Notes: generated by a model not told the origin, from the sequence alone. A DNA stretch of 64,000 bases from Sphingobium wenxiniae (GCF_007830065.1 NZ_VLKK01000002.1:62001-126000), one strand, 5' to 3'. Counted from the stretch's first letter, positions 42,885-51,886 are shown. Made by a program: numbers and translations.

Positions 42885-43031
42885 GCGCTTCGGGCCGGCC
42901 CGCATGGCGGCGAGCGCATGATGTTGCGTTATTGATGCTTTAGTGGATAAATAAGCGCGCGAGGGAAGATCCCCGCACCGACACAATCCCGAGGGCCAAC
43001 GCGGCCGACCGGGAAGAGGAAAGGACAAGCC

Positions 43032-43700
43032 TTGGCGGAAGTCTGCGTGCTGGTGGGAGCAGGACCGTCCCTGGGCGCCGGCCTTGCCTGGAAATTCGCG
43101 CGGGAGGGTTGCCGCATGGCGCTGGTCTCGCGCGACCGCGATGCGCTCGCCGCACTGGAAGCCGAGCTGCGGGCCGCCGGCCTGGAGGCAACCGCCTTTC
43201 CGGCCGACGCCGCCGATCCTGAAAGCGTGGCCGCCTGCTTCGCCGCCATTCGCGGCCGCTTGGGCGATCCTGAAATCCTTCTTTATAATGCGGCGATCGT
43301 TGAACCCGCGACCCTGAGCGACGCCGATTTCGACTATGTCATGCGCTGTTTCGGCGCGAATGCGGGCGGCGCACTGTTGTGCGCGCAGCAGGTGATCCCG
43401 GCGATGCGCCGCAATCGGCGCGGGTCCATCCTCTTTTCGGGAGGCGTGCTGGCGTTTGAACCCATCCTCGGCTGGGGCGTCACCGCCATCGGCAAGGCCG
43501 CGCTGCGGAACATGGCGCTGGTGCTTGACCAGGAATTGCGCGGCGACGGCATCCATGTCGCCAGCGTGGCGATTCACGGCGGCATCCAGACCGATCCCTT
43601 CTACGCGCCGGATCGGATTGCGGATGCCTTTTGGACGCTGCATCGCCAGCAGCCGGCATCGGCATTTGAGCGCGAGATGCATTTCAAGCGGCCGGACTAA
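43032..43700 (+). CDS. SDR-fold protein lacking the catalytic Tyr
   Basis: A short SDR-fold protein of 222 residues starting at TTG behind AAGGAC. The N-terminus has the dinucleotide loop GAGPSLG, and LLYNAA stands for NNAG. The active-site region reads FSGGVLAFEPILGWGVTAIGKAAL: the Lys is kept but the residue four before it is Thr, not Tyr, and the preceding Ser is shifted. Reduction by the standard SDR mechanism is doubtful. It precedes a TauD-type dioxygenase gene by 46 nt and may bind NAD(P) for another role. There is no sign of frameshift. Confidence 0.78.
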   Translation: MAEVCVLVGAGPSLGAGLAWKFAREGCRMALVSRDRDALAALEAELRAAGLEATAFPADAADPESVAACFAAIRGRLGDPEILLYNAAIVEPATLSDADFDYVMRCFGANAGGALLCAQQVIPAMRRNRRGSILFSGGVLAFEPILGWGVTAIGKAALRNMALVLDQELRGDGIHVASVAIHGGIQTDPFYAPDRIADAFWTLHRQQPASAFEREMHFKRPD

Positions 43701-43746
43701 GCCGGTCTGCTTACAATCAGCGGCCCAAGGGACGCGGAGGAAAGAC

Positions 43747-44793
43747 ATGATGGACAGCCTGACCCTCGACCGCGGCGCGCTCCCTTTGGATGACGTCAGC
43801 ATCCGTAAGTCCGCCGCTGCCGGCGCTGTGGTCACGCTGGAACCCCGCGCGCCCGAACTCGCGCGGGATCCCGCCGCCTTTCTCGGCTGGTTCGACGCCC
43901 ATCGGCCTGCGCTCGAACAATTGATCGCCCGCGAAGGCCCCGTCCGCATGCATGGGTTTGCCGTGACCTGCACTCAGGATTTCAGCGCCCTCGCCTGCCT
44001 CTATGACGCGCCGCGCGAAGGCTATGTCGGCGGCGCGACCCCCCGCAGCCAGTTGGCCGAGCGCGTGTTCGAGGCGACGCGCTCGCCGCCCGAGCACCGG
44101 CTGATCGTCCATCAGGAGATGGCCTATCTGCCGCGCTGGCCTCGCAAGATCCTGTTCTATTGCGCCCGGCCCTCCCGCACCGGCGGCGAGACGATCACGG
44201 CGGACGTCCGCAGCTTCGACCGGCTGGTGCCCGCCCGCCTGCGCGACGCGGTGCGCGATCGGGGTGTGCGCTATATCCGTAACTTCCGGGGGCCGGGCGA
44301 AATTCCCGCCGTCCTCGCCTCCGCCCACCGCAGTTGGCAGGAAGCCTTCTACACGGACGATCCAGCCGAGGCGGAGGCCGCCTGCACGCGCATGGGCCTT
44401 TCCTGGAGATGGCTCGACGACGGCAGTCTCAGCGCCGAATATTCGGCGCCCGGCCTCGTCACCCATCCGCTGACGGGGGAGACGCTATGGTTCAACCATA
44501 TCCACAGCCAGACCATGATGCCCGAAAGCGAGCCTGCGCGCTGGGAAGCCTATGACGCATGGTATGCCGATGGACGGCCCAAGGGATATGAAGTGCGATT
44601 TGGCGACGGCGGCGAAATACCGCTCGACGATGTGCGCCATATCTTCGGCCTGCTCGACAAGATGGCGGGCGGCTTTCGCTGGGCGGCGGGCGACCTGCTG
44701 CTCATCGACAACATCGTGACCTTCCATGGCCGCAATCCCTTTGAGGGCGAGCGCAATGTCCAGGTCGCCCTGCTCGAGGAAGGAGAACAATGA
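43747..44793 (+). CDS. TauD/TfdA family Fe(II)/2-oxoglutarate dioxygenase
   Basis: A 348-residue oxygenase. The iron ligands appear as H122-Q-E124 in VHQEMAY and a distal His in DNIVTFHGRNPF near residue 329, with the 2-oxoglutarate-binding Arg in GERNVQVAL. The long middle insert (RNFRGPGEIPAV to TRMGLSWRWLDD) is typical of the SyrP/gamma-butyrobetaine-like subgroup. It would hydroxylate an unactivated carbon of a small acid or amino acid. A second ATG lies immediately after the first. The stop overlaps the class II aldolase start (ATGA). Confidence 0.88.
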   Translation: MMDSLTLDRGALPLDDVSIRKSAAAGAVVTLEPRAPELARDPAAFLGWFDAHRPALEQLIAREGPVRMHGFAVTCTQDFSALACLYDAPREGYVGGATPRSQLAERVFEATRSPPEHRLIVHQEMAYLPRWPRKILFYCARPSRTGGETITADVRSFDRLVPARLRDAVRDRGVRYIRNFRGPGEIPAVLASAHRSWQEAFYTDDPAEAEAACTRMGLSWRWLDDGSLSAEYSAPGLVTHPLTGETLWFNHIHSQTMMPESEPARWEAYDAWYADGRPKGYEVRFGDGGEIPLDDVRHIFGLLDKMAGGFRWAAGDLLLIDNIVTFHGRNPFEGERNVQVALLEEGEQ

Positions 44794-45551
44794 TGGCAAC
44801 CGCATCGCTGGCCCGGGGCCGCGAGATGACCGACGCCGAATGGCAGGTCCGTGTCGACCTGGCCGCCTGCTACCGGCTGGTCGCGCTCAACGGCTGGGAC
44901 GATTTTATCGCGACCCACATCTCCGCGCGCGTGCCCGGCACGCATGACACGTTCCTCATCAACCGGCTCGGCCTGACCTTCGAGGAGATCACGGCGTCCA
45001 ATCTCGTGCGCATCGATGCCGACGGGCGCGTGACCGATGGATCGGATGCACCGGTGAATCCGGCCGGCTTCACCATCCACAGCGCCGTGCATCAGGCGCG
45101 GGAGGACGCCGGCTGCGTCATTCACCTGCACACGCTGGACGGGATGGCGGTTTCCGCGCTGGAAGAAGGGCTGCTGCCGCTCAACCAGACCGCGATGCTG
45201 GCGGGAGCCGACATAAGCTTCCACGATTATGAAGGCGTAGCGCTCGACCTCGACGAGCGCGGGCGGCTACAGCGCGATCTCGGCAGCCATAACATGATGG
45301 TGCTGCGCAATCACGGCACGCTCGCGCTGGGGGCGAGCGTCGCCGAAGCCTTTATCCGGATATATACGCTGGAGCGCGCCTGCACCGCGCAGGTGCGGAC
45401 GCTGGGCATGAACCGGCCGCTGCACGATGCCGATCCGGAGGTGATCGCGCGCACGGGCGAAATGGGACGCGATGCCGCGCGCTATGCCGCGATTGCCTGG
45501 CCCGCCGCCTTGCGCAGGGCGCAGCGGCTCAGCCCCGGTTTCGACACCTGA
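44790..45551 (+). CDS. class II aldolase/adducin family protein
   Basis: A 253-residue zinc-dependent aldolase/decarboxylase-fold protein. The metal site is VIHLHT (HxH) near residue 110 plus LRNHGTLALG (His about 174). N-terminal GWDDFIATHISARVPG is typical of the adducin-like branch. Such enzymes cleave hydroxy-keto or hydroxy acids. It is translationally coupled to the TauD gene, so it may split the hydroxylated product. GGAGAACA precedes two adjacent ATGs; the second is also possible. Confidence 0.86.
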   Translation: MMATASLARGREMTDAEWQVRVDLAACYRLVALNGWDDFIATHISARVPGTHDTFLINRLGLTFEEITASNLVRIDADGRVTDGSDAPVNPAGFTIHSAVHQAREDAGCVIHLHTLDGMAVSALEEGLLPLNQTAMLAGADISFHDYEGVALDLDERGRLQRDLGSHNMMVLRNHGTLALGASVAEAFIRIYTLERACTAQVRTLGMNRPLHDADPEVIARTGEMGRDAARYAAIAWPAALRRAQRLSPGFDT

Positions 45552-45577
45552 GCCTGCGACACGGGAAAGCTTCGCGA

Positions 45578-46561
45578 ATGACGGCGGACCGCACATTCAT
45601 GATCGCCAGTCAATTCGGCGACAGGGCCGACAATATCGTCGCGGCGATGCTGGGGGGAGCGGACGTCCGCAAAGTGCCGCCCGGCTATGATCATAGCGCC
45701 ATAATGGAGGCGGATGTCTTTCTTCACTATCCCGACACGCGCTCGGGCGCGCGATGGCAGGATCGGCCGCCGCCCGGCTGGCCGGGCCGCCTGCGGCTGA
45801 TCCAGCTCATTTCCACGGGGACGGACTTTTATCCGGACTGGCTGTTTGCCGGCCCGCCCGTCACCTCCGCCATCGGTCTCTCAGGGCCGCCGATCAGCGA
45901 ATATTGCCTGGCGGCGATATTCGCGGCGACGCGGGACATGCCGGCCATGTGGATGAAAGGACCCGATCAATGGCATCGCCGCATGGCGCCCTCGATCAGA
46001 GGCAGTCGACTTGGCATATATGGCTTCGGCAGCATCGGCCGCACGCTGGCGGAGCAGGCACTGGCGCTCGGCATGCGCGTGACCGCCGTCCGGGGTTCGG
46101 ACGCGCCCCTCGGCATGGATGGGGTGGAGCAGGCGGCCGACATGCCGGCCCTGATTGGAAACTGCGATCATCTGGTGCTGGCTGCTCCGGGCACGGACGC
46201 GACCCGGCATGTCATCGATGCGACTGCTTTGGCCGCCGCCAAGCCGGGGCTTCACCTTGTCAATGTCGCGCGTGGCAGCCTGGTCGACCATGCGGCGCTG
46301 ATCCCCGCTTTGGACGCCGGCACGCTCTCCCGCGTCACGCTGGACGTGACCGAACCCGAGCCGCTGCCGGCAGGACATCCGCTATATAGCCATCCACGGG
46401 TTTTCCTCAGCCCGCACGTCGCCGCCGCCGGGCAGAGCTTTCTCGATACGGTCTATCAGCGCGCGGCGGACAATATTGCACGCCTATTGCGAGGCGACGG
46501 CCTGATTGGACTGGCGGAGCGGGAACCGGCCGTTCACGCAACTCCCCCGGAACGCGTCTGA
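45578..46561 (+). CDS. D-isomer-specific 2-hydroxyacid dehydrogenase
   Basis: A 327-residue NAD(P)-dependent dehydrogenase. The central Rossmann motif is GIYGFGSIGRTL, followed by VARGSLVDHAAL (catalytic Arg), DVTEPEPLPAG (Glu) and SPHVAA (His), a complete Arg-Glu-His set. It would interconvert 2-keto and 2-hydroxy acids. It follows the TauD and aldolase genes by 26 nt, so a short route of hydroxylation, cleavage and keto-acid reduction is suggested. It ends facing the tandem CaiB gene. Confidence 0.88.
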   Translation: MTADRTFMIASQFGDRADNIVAAMLGGADVRKVPPGYDHSAIMEADVFLHYPDTRSGARWQDRPPPGWPGRLRLIQLISTGTDFYPDWLFAGPPVTSAIGLSGPPISEYCLAAIFAATRDMPAMWMKGPDQWHRRMAPSIRGSRLGIYGFGSIGRTLAEQALALGMRVTAVRGSDAPLGMDGVEQAADMPALIGNCDHLVLAAPGTDATRHVIDATALAAAKPGLHLVNVARGSLVDHAALIPALDAGTLSRVTLDVTEPEPLPAGHPLYSHPRVFLSPHVAAAGQSFLDTVYQRAADNIARLLRGDGLIGLAEREPAVHATPPERV

Positions 46562-46652
46562 CCATGCCATGACGACCGCCGACCCCGGCGCTTGGCGTGA
46601 ATCAATCCATGTCCGCATCGGCGGCTTGCGGACACTCCGCGTTTCCGCGTGA

Positions 46653-46833
46653 AAAAAGGCGCGCGAATATGGCTTCATGCCCATCGAGCAGGTCGTGCGC
46701 CAACTGACGCAGGTTCCCGCCGAGACGATGGGAATCACCGATCATGTGATCGTGAACGGCCGGCTGGCGGTGGAGAACGGCGTCGTGACCGATGCGCGGC
46801 CGGGAATCGTCTCCTATGCGCGAGTCTCCCGGA
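46653..46833 (+). pseudogene. remnant of an amidohydrolase (N-acyl-D-amino-acid deacylase-like) C-terminus
   Basis: About 60 open codons read KKAREYGFMPIEQVVRQLT, then VPAETMGITDHVIVNG, then RLAVENGVVTDARPG. The first part matches the 'LEEAVRKLTSVPA...GLTD' helix and the last the 'VLVNG..VVENG...ARPG' terminal strand of amidohydrolase-3 type deacylases. The 25-40 residues that should lie between them (barrel-to-cap return) are missing, and a stop lies just upstream. I read it as a decayed gene end with an internal deletion; its 3' end runs into the convergent CaiB gene. Confidence 0.5.
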
Positions 46834-49024
46834 TGATCTGTTCGTCGAACAGCAATTGCTGGGCGTGCTCCGCTAGGCCCAGTTCGGACAGGATCATCCG
46901 CGTGTGCTGGCCCAGCAGCGGAGGGGGCAGGTCGAGCGACAGGCGCAGATCGGGTCCGAAATTCCATGCGCCGCCGATGGTCTCGAACGCACCGTAGACG
47001 GGATGCTGCGCGCTGATCGAGAGCGAAAGCGCGCGATTGGCGGGGTCCGAAAGAAAGGCGTCGCGATTGTCCAGCGTGAGCCGGGTCGCGGGAATGCCGC
47101 CGGCCTTCAGCATCGCCAGCAGGGCATCGGCGGGTTGTCCGGCCATCCAGTCATCGACCGGCCGATCCCCCGCCAGACGCGCGAGCCTGTGCGGGGCTTC
47201 GGGATCGTCGGAACTCATCACGATCCATCCGTCCGACGTCCTTGCGATCCGCTTGGCCGGACCCTCGCCCATCTGCATCGAATCGAGCCGGGGCGCGGGC
47301 GCAAGGCGATCCTGCTCGTCCATATAGCTGTCCCATGCGGCCATGCTGGCGCCCAGCAGCGACGCCGCGACCCATTCCCCCTTGCCCGTAAGGTCGCGGC
47401 GCACCAGGGCCGCGAGCGTGACCAGCAGGGACGCCAACGCAGCCAGATGGTCGACCACGCCAAAGCGGTGCCACATCGGCGGATTGCCTTCGCCCCCGCC
47501 CTCCTGTTCCCATCCGGCCGATGCCTGGAACAACTGGTCATAGCCCGGCCAGTCCTTGCGCGGGCCTGCGGGGCCGTAGGAGCTGACATGGGAATAAATG
47601 GCGGAAGGATTGATCGCGCGCACCCGGTCCCACCCGAAACCGAGCTTGTCGGCGGCAGGCATCCGCTGATTGTGATGGACGATGTCTGCCCAGCCGACCA
47701 GCCTTTCCATCACTTCGCGCCCGCGCGGGTCCTTGAGCTGGACGCTGATCGAGCGCTTGCTGCGCTGGCATCCGTTGAACGCCCACTCCCCCGGCCGCAT
47801 CGGATCGCCCGCCAGCGGTTCCAGCTTGATGACGTCGGCGCCAAGATCGCCCAGCAGCATCGGCACCAACGGGCCGGCGAGAAAGGCGCCGAGATCCAGA
47901 ACCTTGACGCCTTCCAACGGCAGTTTCGGCGCGCCCTGAGCGACATCGGCCACAGGCGGCACAGCGCCGTCCGGGCCGATCGTATCCGTCAACAGGTGAA
48001 ACGGCGCGCCCGCCACGCGTATCTTACCGACACCGGGCAGTTCCCGCTGGACGACATAGCCTGCCGCCAGCGCCTGCTCGTCCTTGAACAGCGCGCCCAT
48101 CGGCTGCACCGGCTGCGCGGGTACGTCGGACGCCCAGAATTCGGTGAGCCATTCGCGGGACGGGCGCGTCATGAGGATGGCCTCGACCGCCCCGCGCTCG
48201 CCGTCCAGATAGGGGATGACGGCCCCCGCATATTTTTCATTGTGGCGATCCCGCACTTCACGGGGCATCTCCGCCAGGGCCTTGGCGATCGCGGGTGATT
48301 TTTCCGCCGCGCCCATGATGTGGATCCATTGCCCGTCAGCGCATTCGAACAGCGTTGCGCCGGAATCCTTGGGCATGCCGAACTGGACGGATGGCGTGGG
48401 GTTTTCCGCGCGGGTCCAGTGCATCATCATGGGCAGCAGCCCGGCTTGCACCAGGCTGGTGGACACCGGCCCGCCCTTGCCTGACCGGTTGCGCGCATAG
48501 AGGCGGGCGAGCGCGCCGCTTGCGGCCACATAGGCGGCCAGCGCGCTGCTGAAGGGGAAGCGAAGCCACAACGGCCCGTCGCGCGCGACCGGCTGCTGTT
48601 CGTCGAACAGGCCGGCGCTGCCGAGCGCAAGCGCATCATCGACAGGCATGTCCTGATGGGGATGTCCAGCCGGCCAGGCGCCGACCGCCACATGCACAAG
48701 CGCCGGATAGGCGGCGGACAGGCTGTCCGGATCAAGGCCCAGCGCCCGGGCTTCCGAAGGCAGGAAATCATGCATGACGATGTCGACGGCCGAAAGATGG
48801 CTCACAAGCTGCCGGGCGCGGTCCGCGGGGTCGTGCGCCGCCGCCAAGCGCTCCTTGTCGCGGTTCCACAAGACATCGTGCACGTCCGACAGGCACGATC
48901 CTTCAATATCGATCCGGGTTACGCGCGCGCCCAGCAACGCCAGAAAGTGCGTGCCCTGCGCCACCGCGCGCGTTCTGCCAAGGTCGAGAACATGATAGCC
49001 TGCAAGTGGTAGGTTGGACGCCAA
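46814..49024 (-). CDS. tandem CaiB/BaiF-type CoA-transferase family protein, catalytic Asp absent in both halves
   Basis: A 736-residue protein formed of two CaiB/BaiF (class III CoA-transferase) units. The first starts GYHVLDLGRTRAVAQG, the second LEGVKVLDLGAFLAGPLV near residue 368. In single-domain members the acyl-accepting Asp lies in GKGxxVDxSL; here the sites read GGPVSTSL and GEWVAASL, so Asp is Ser and Ala. Transfer through an aspartyl anhydride is unlikely; racemase-like or binding roles are possible. The start is a TTG behind GGGAGAG at the domain boundary; no ATG nearby fits. It lies downstream of TetR on the minus strand. Confidence 0.82.
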   Translation of the reverse strand: MASNLPLAGYHVLDLGRTRAVAQGTHFLALLGARVTRIDIEGSCLSDVHDVLWNRDKERLAAAHDPADRARQLVSHLSAVDIVMHDFLPSEARALGLDPDSLSAAYPALVHVAVGAWPAGHPHQDMPVDDALALGSAGLFDEQQPVARDGPLWLRFPFSSALAAYVAASGALARLYARNRSGKGGPVSTSLVQAGLLPMMMHWTRAENPTPSVQFGMPKDSGATLFECADGQWIHIMGAAEKSPAIAKALAEMPREVRDRHNEKYAGAVIPYLDGERGAVEAILMTRPSREWLTEFWASDVPAQPVQPMGALFKDEQALAAGYVVQRELPGVGKIRVAGAPFHLLTDTIGPDGAVPPVADVAQGAPKLPLEGVKVLDLGAFLAGPLVPMLLGDLGADVIKLEPLAGDPMRPGEWAFNGCQRSKRSISVQLKDPRGREVMERLVGWADIVHHNQRMPAADKLGFGWDRVRAINPSAIYSHVSSYGPAGPRKDWPGYDQLFQASAGWEQEGGGEGNPPMWHRFGVVDHLAALASLLVTLAALVRRDLTGKGEWVAASLLGASMAAWDSYMDEQDRLAPAPRLDSMQMGEGPAKRIARTSDGWIVMSSDDPEAPHRLARLAGDRPVDDWMAGQPADALLAMLKAGGIPATRLTLDNRDAFLSDPANRALSLSISAQHPVYGAFETIGGAWNFGPDLRLSLDLPPPLLGQHTRMILSELGLAEHAQQLLFDEQIIRETRA

Positions 49025-49228
49025 TTTTATCTCTCCCTGATTCGCTCGGTCGGAGCTGCTTGTTTTGCGAAGCGGTTTTGAGATGCCGGCGAATAGGAAT
49101 GCTGCCGCACGCCTGGCTGGAAACGCAAATTGCCAGCGAGTCGGACTGCATTGATCCGCGATGCTTCTGGATACAGGATGGCAGCCTATCCATACTGTAA
49201 GCAAGCATCCTCGTTGGCCTGGCCCCGT
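49025..49228. other. intergenic region between TetR and tandem CaiB gene
   Basis: About 200 nt between two minus-strand genes, with the TTG-start ribosome-binding site of the CaiB gene at its edge. It is A+T-richer than its surroundings and may contain a separate promoter for the CaiB gene. I see no open frame with coding features, hairpin or long palindrome. Confidence 0.4.
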
Positions 49229-49867
49229 TCAGAGCGGGACGCGCGAACGCGCCACGCCCGCGAGGGCGAAGTCAGCGGCGTCACGGGCGACCTCCGCGCG
49301 CGCGCGCTTCGGCTTCTTCCTGGGCGACGCCCAGATGACTATCCAGTTGACGACGCCCAGCACCCATTTGGCGCTGAGGCCGGCGTCGGTATCGGCGGGG
49401 AACACTCCCTCGCGCACGCCGCGTTCGATGACATCGATATAGATACGCTCGAAATCGGTCCGTAACCCGAGAAGACGGCGCGTGAGCTTGCCCATCGGAT
49501 TTTCGTCAAGCCGCAGCATATAGCGCTCCAGCCCCTGGATCGCGACACGGTTTATCGGTGAACCTTCCAGATTTATCAGCGCCTGTTCGTGCACGATCGA
49601 CCAGAGTTGCCTGTCCGGCGCCGTTTCCCGCGCCCGTGCCGCAAGGCAGCGGTCCGTCGCGAGGCGCAACGCCGTCACATGAATATCGAGATAAAGCTCG
49701 TATTTGCTTGAATAGTAATAATAGAGCTTCCCCTTGGTCGAGCCCATATGCTCGGCGATCTGGTTGATCGATGTCGCACCATAGCCCTTGTCCATGAAGA
49801 CTTCGGCGGCCGCGCGCAGCACATCGTCGCGGCGCATGGAGGGTGTGTCCTGCGTCCCGGCCTTCAC
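49229..49867 (-). CDS. TetR family transcriptional regulator
   Basis: A 212-residue TetR-type regulator. Helix-turn-helix TSINQIAEHMGSTKGKLYYYYSSKYEL lies at residues 25-50, followed by an all-helical ligand domain; the C-terminus is rich in basic residues (PRKKPKRARAEV). The start is a GTG behind AAAGGAGC. It is downstream of the ligase, crotonase and ACAD genes in one minus-strand run, so it is likely autoregulated from the ATACC-N4-GGTAT site before the ligase gene. The same site precedes the thiolase gene. Confidence 0.88.
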   Translation of the reverse strand: MKAGTQDTPSMRRDDVLRAAAEVFMDKGYGATSINQIAEHMGSTKGKLYYYYSSKYELYLDIHVTALRLATDRCLAARARETAPDRQLWSIVHEQALINLEGSPINRVAIQGLERYMLRLDENPMGKLTRRLLGLRTDFERIYIDVIERGVREGVFPADTDAGLSAKWVLGVVNWIVIWASPRKKPKRARAEVARDAADFALAGVARSRVPL

Positions 49868-49895
49868 GGTGCGCGCTCCTTTCTCTGGTCCACCA

Positions 49896-51056
49896 TCATC
49901 CTTTGGGCAGTTTGAGCAGATTGGCGATATTGCCTTTCTGAATCGCCGACGATCCGCCGAAGATCGGCAGCACCAGCGCGTCGCGCACCAGCCGTTCCAT
50001 GGCAAAGCCCTGGGCATAGCCATAGGCCCCCAGGATGCGCTGGCATTTCAGCACGATCTCCACCACGCCGTCGGCCACGAACAGCTTGGTCATGGAGGTC
50101 TGTACGCTGCTCGCTTCGCCCCGGTCTATCAGATCGAGCGAGTGGTCGAGCATCAGCTTGCATGCCTGCAGACCGGTCTGCACTTCAGCCAGCATGTGCC
50201 GCACCGACTGATGGCCGCAAATGCGGGTGCCGAACTGGACGCGCTCCTGGCTATAAGCCCATGCTTCCTCGACCGCGGCCTCGCCTATCCCGATCGCCAT
50301 AGCAACGGGCTGGAGCTTCTCGATCTCCAGTGTCGGCCCCGCCAGCTGCTCCCAGGCGCGGTTCCACATTGCGAAGCCGCCCATCACATTGTCGCGCGGC
50401 ACACGCACATCGTCGAACCGCACGTCGTTGGTGGAGGGACCGCGCATCCCCATCGTCTCCACCTTCGTCATGGAAATGCCGGGACTGTCGGTCGGCACCA
50501 GCACGAAGGACAGGTTGCGGCGGCGGTTTTCGACGCCGCCGGAGCGCACGAGCGCATAGATATAGTCGGAATAGTCGGCGCCCGTGCACCAGCGCTTGGC
50601 GCCGTTGATGACGATCTCCTCGCCGTCCAGCTCCGCGCGCGTCTCCACGCTGGCGAGATCGGCGCCGACATTGGGTTCCGACAAGCCCAGCGCGAACAGC
50701 AGCTTGCCCTCCGCCACCAGCGGCAGCAAGGCGGCCTTCTGCGCCGCGCTGCCCAGATGCAGAATATTGGCGCCCGCATAGCTGACGCTTGCGATGTAGA
50801 GGCTGGCGAGCGCGGTGGAGCGGCGCGCAATCCGGCGGATCACCGCCAGCGTTTCGCGATCGCCAAGTCCCAGGCCGCCAAATTCGGCGGGGATCGCGAT
50901 GCCGCACAATCCGACGCCCGCCATGCGTTCGACGAGCGCGCGCGGCAGGCTGTCCTCCCGGTCCCATCGCTCCACTTCGCCGACTGGCGCGATGTCGTCC
51001 AGCAGCCGATCCACGCTGTCCTGGATCATGGCGAATTCTTCGGCGCTGATGCCCAT
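49896..51056 (-). CDS. acyl-CoA dehydrogenase
   Basis: A 386-residue ACAD. IPAEFGGLGLG lies in the first domain, LGLSEPNVGADLASV in the flavin strand, and WCTGADYSDY and RVQFGTRICGHQSVRHMLAE in the last domain; the C-terminal loop is IFGGSSAIQKGNIANL, with Gly at the MCAD Glu position. No overlap or paired partner subunit is adjacent, so it is probably a homotetramer. It lies 11 nt after the crotonase gene, in the ligase operon, forming an activation-dehydrogenation-hydration set. Confidence 0.9.
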   Translation of the reverse strand: MGISAEEFAMIQDSVDRLLDDIAPVGEVERWDREDSLPRALVERMAGVGLCGIAIPAEFGGLGLGDRETLAVIRRIARRSTALASLYIASVSYAGANILHLGSAAQKAALLPLVAEGKLLFALGLSEPNVGADLASVETRAELDGEEIVINGAKRWCTGADYSDYIYALVRSGGVENRRRNLSFVLVPTDSPGISMTKVETMGMRGPSTNDVRFDDVRVPRDNVMGGFAMWNRAWEQLAGPTLEIEKLQPVAMAIGIGEAAVEEAWAYSQERVQFGTRICGHQSVRHMLAEVQTGLQACKLMLDHSLDLIDRGEASSVQTSMTKLFVADGVVEIVLKCQRILGAYGYAQGFAMERLVRDALVLPIFGGSSAIQKGNIANLLKLPKG

Positions 51057-51067
51057 GACCGTATCGA

Positions 51068-51862
51068 TCAGACCTGCTTGAACTCGGGCGAGCGCTTCTC
51101 GCGAAATGCCTTGATCGCCTCGTCATGATCATGCGTGCGGCCCGACACCGCCTCATAGGCCATGCCGATATCCATGATGCTGTGGGCCATGCGCTGGAGT
51201 TCGGAATTGACGGTGGATTTGGTCCAGCGGATCGCCTTGGTCGCGCCGCTCGCCAGCTCGCGGGCGATCTCCTCGACCGCGCCGTCCAGCTCGGCGGTCG
51301 GCACGGCCCTGGCGATCAGCCCGATCCCGGCCGCCTCGCGTCCTTTCAGCGGACGGCCGGTGAGGAGATGATATTTGGCGCGGGCATAGCCGATCATCTG
51401 CGGCCATAGCAGCGCCCCGCCATCGCCCGCCACCAGTCCGACGCGCACATGCGGGTCGACGATCGTCGCCTCCTCGTCCGCGATTACGATGTCGCAGGCC
51501 AGCGCCATGGTCGCCGCCAGGCCGATGGCGTCGCCATGGACGCGCGCGACGATGGGCTTGTCGCATTCGAGTATGCCATAGATGATCCGCTTGGCTTCCC
51601 GCACGGAACGGTGGAACAGGTTCGGGTCCTCGATCTGATCGCGCATATAGTCGAGGTCGCCGCCGACGCCGAAGAAGCGGCCGGCCGCCGACAGCACCAC
51701 GACGTCGCTTTCGGGGTCTTCGCCGATTTCGTAGAAGAGGCGCGACAATTCCTTGTGCATGGCCGCGTCTACGCGGTTGTGCCGATCCGCATTGTCGATG
51801 GTGACGTAGAGGATGTTGGCATCCCTGCGGAAAGAGAAATAGTCATAGGTGGAGTTGAGCAC
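51068..51862 (-). CDS. enoyl-CoA hydratase/isomerase family protein
   Basis: A 264-residue crotonase starting at GTG behind AAAGGATCGCTC. It has the oxyanion loop GRFFGVGGDLDYM and the second loop DPHVRVGLVAGDGGALLWP, nearly the same as in the crotonase at 18517-19320: His in place of the first catalytic Glu and Asp in AGDGG. Sequence identity between the two is visibly high along the length, so they are paralogues. It lies between the ligase and ACAD genes and would act on the enoyl-CoA. Confidence 0.88.
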   Translation of the reverse strand: MLNSTYDYFSFRRDANILYVTIDNADRHNRVDAAMHKELSRLFYEIGEDPESDVVVLSAAGRFFGVGGDLDYMRDQIEDPNLFHRSVREAKRIIYGILECDKPIVARVHGDAIGLAATMALACDIVIADEEATIVDPHVRVGLVAGDGGALLWPQMIGYARAKYHLLTGRPLKGREAAGIGLIARAVPTAELDGAVEEIARELASGATKAIRWTKSTVNSELQRMAHSIMDIGMAYEAVSGRTHDHDEAIKAFREKRSPEFKQV

Positions 51863-51886
51863 GAGCGATCCTTTCGGCGTGGAATT

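Noticed and set aside
42891-42902. Perfect 12-bp palindrome CGGGCCGGCCCG
   Set aside because: Pure G+C self-complementarity just after a stop codon, expected by chance in this composition; it has no associated promoter feature.
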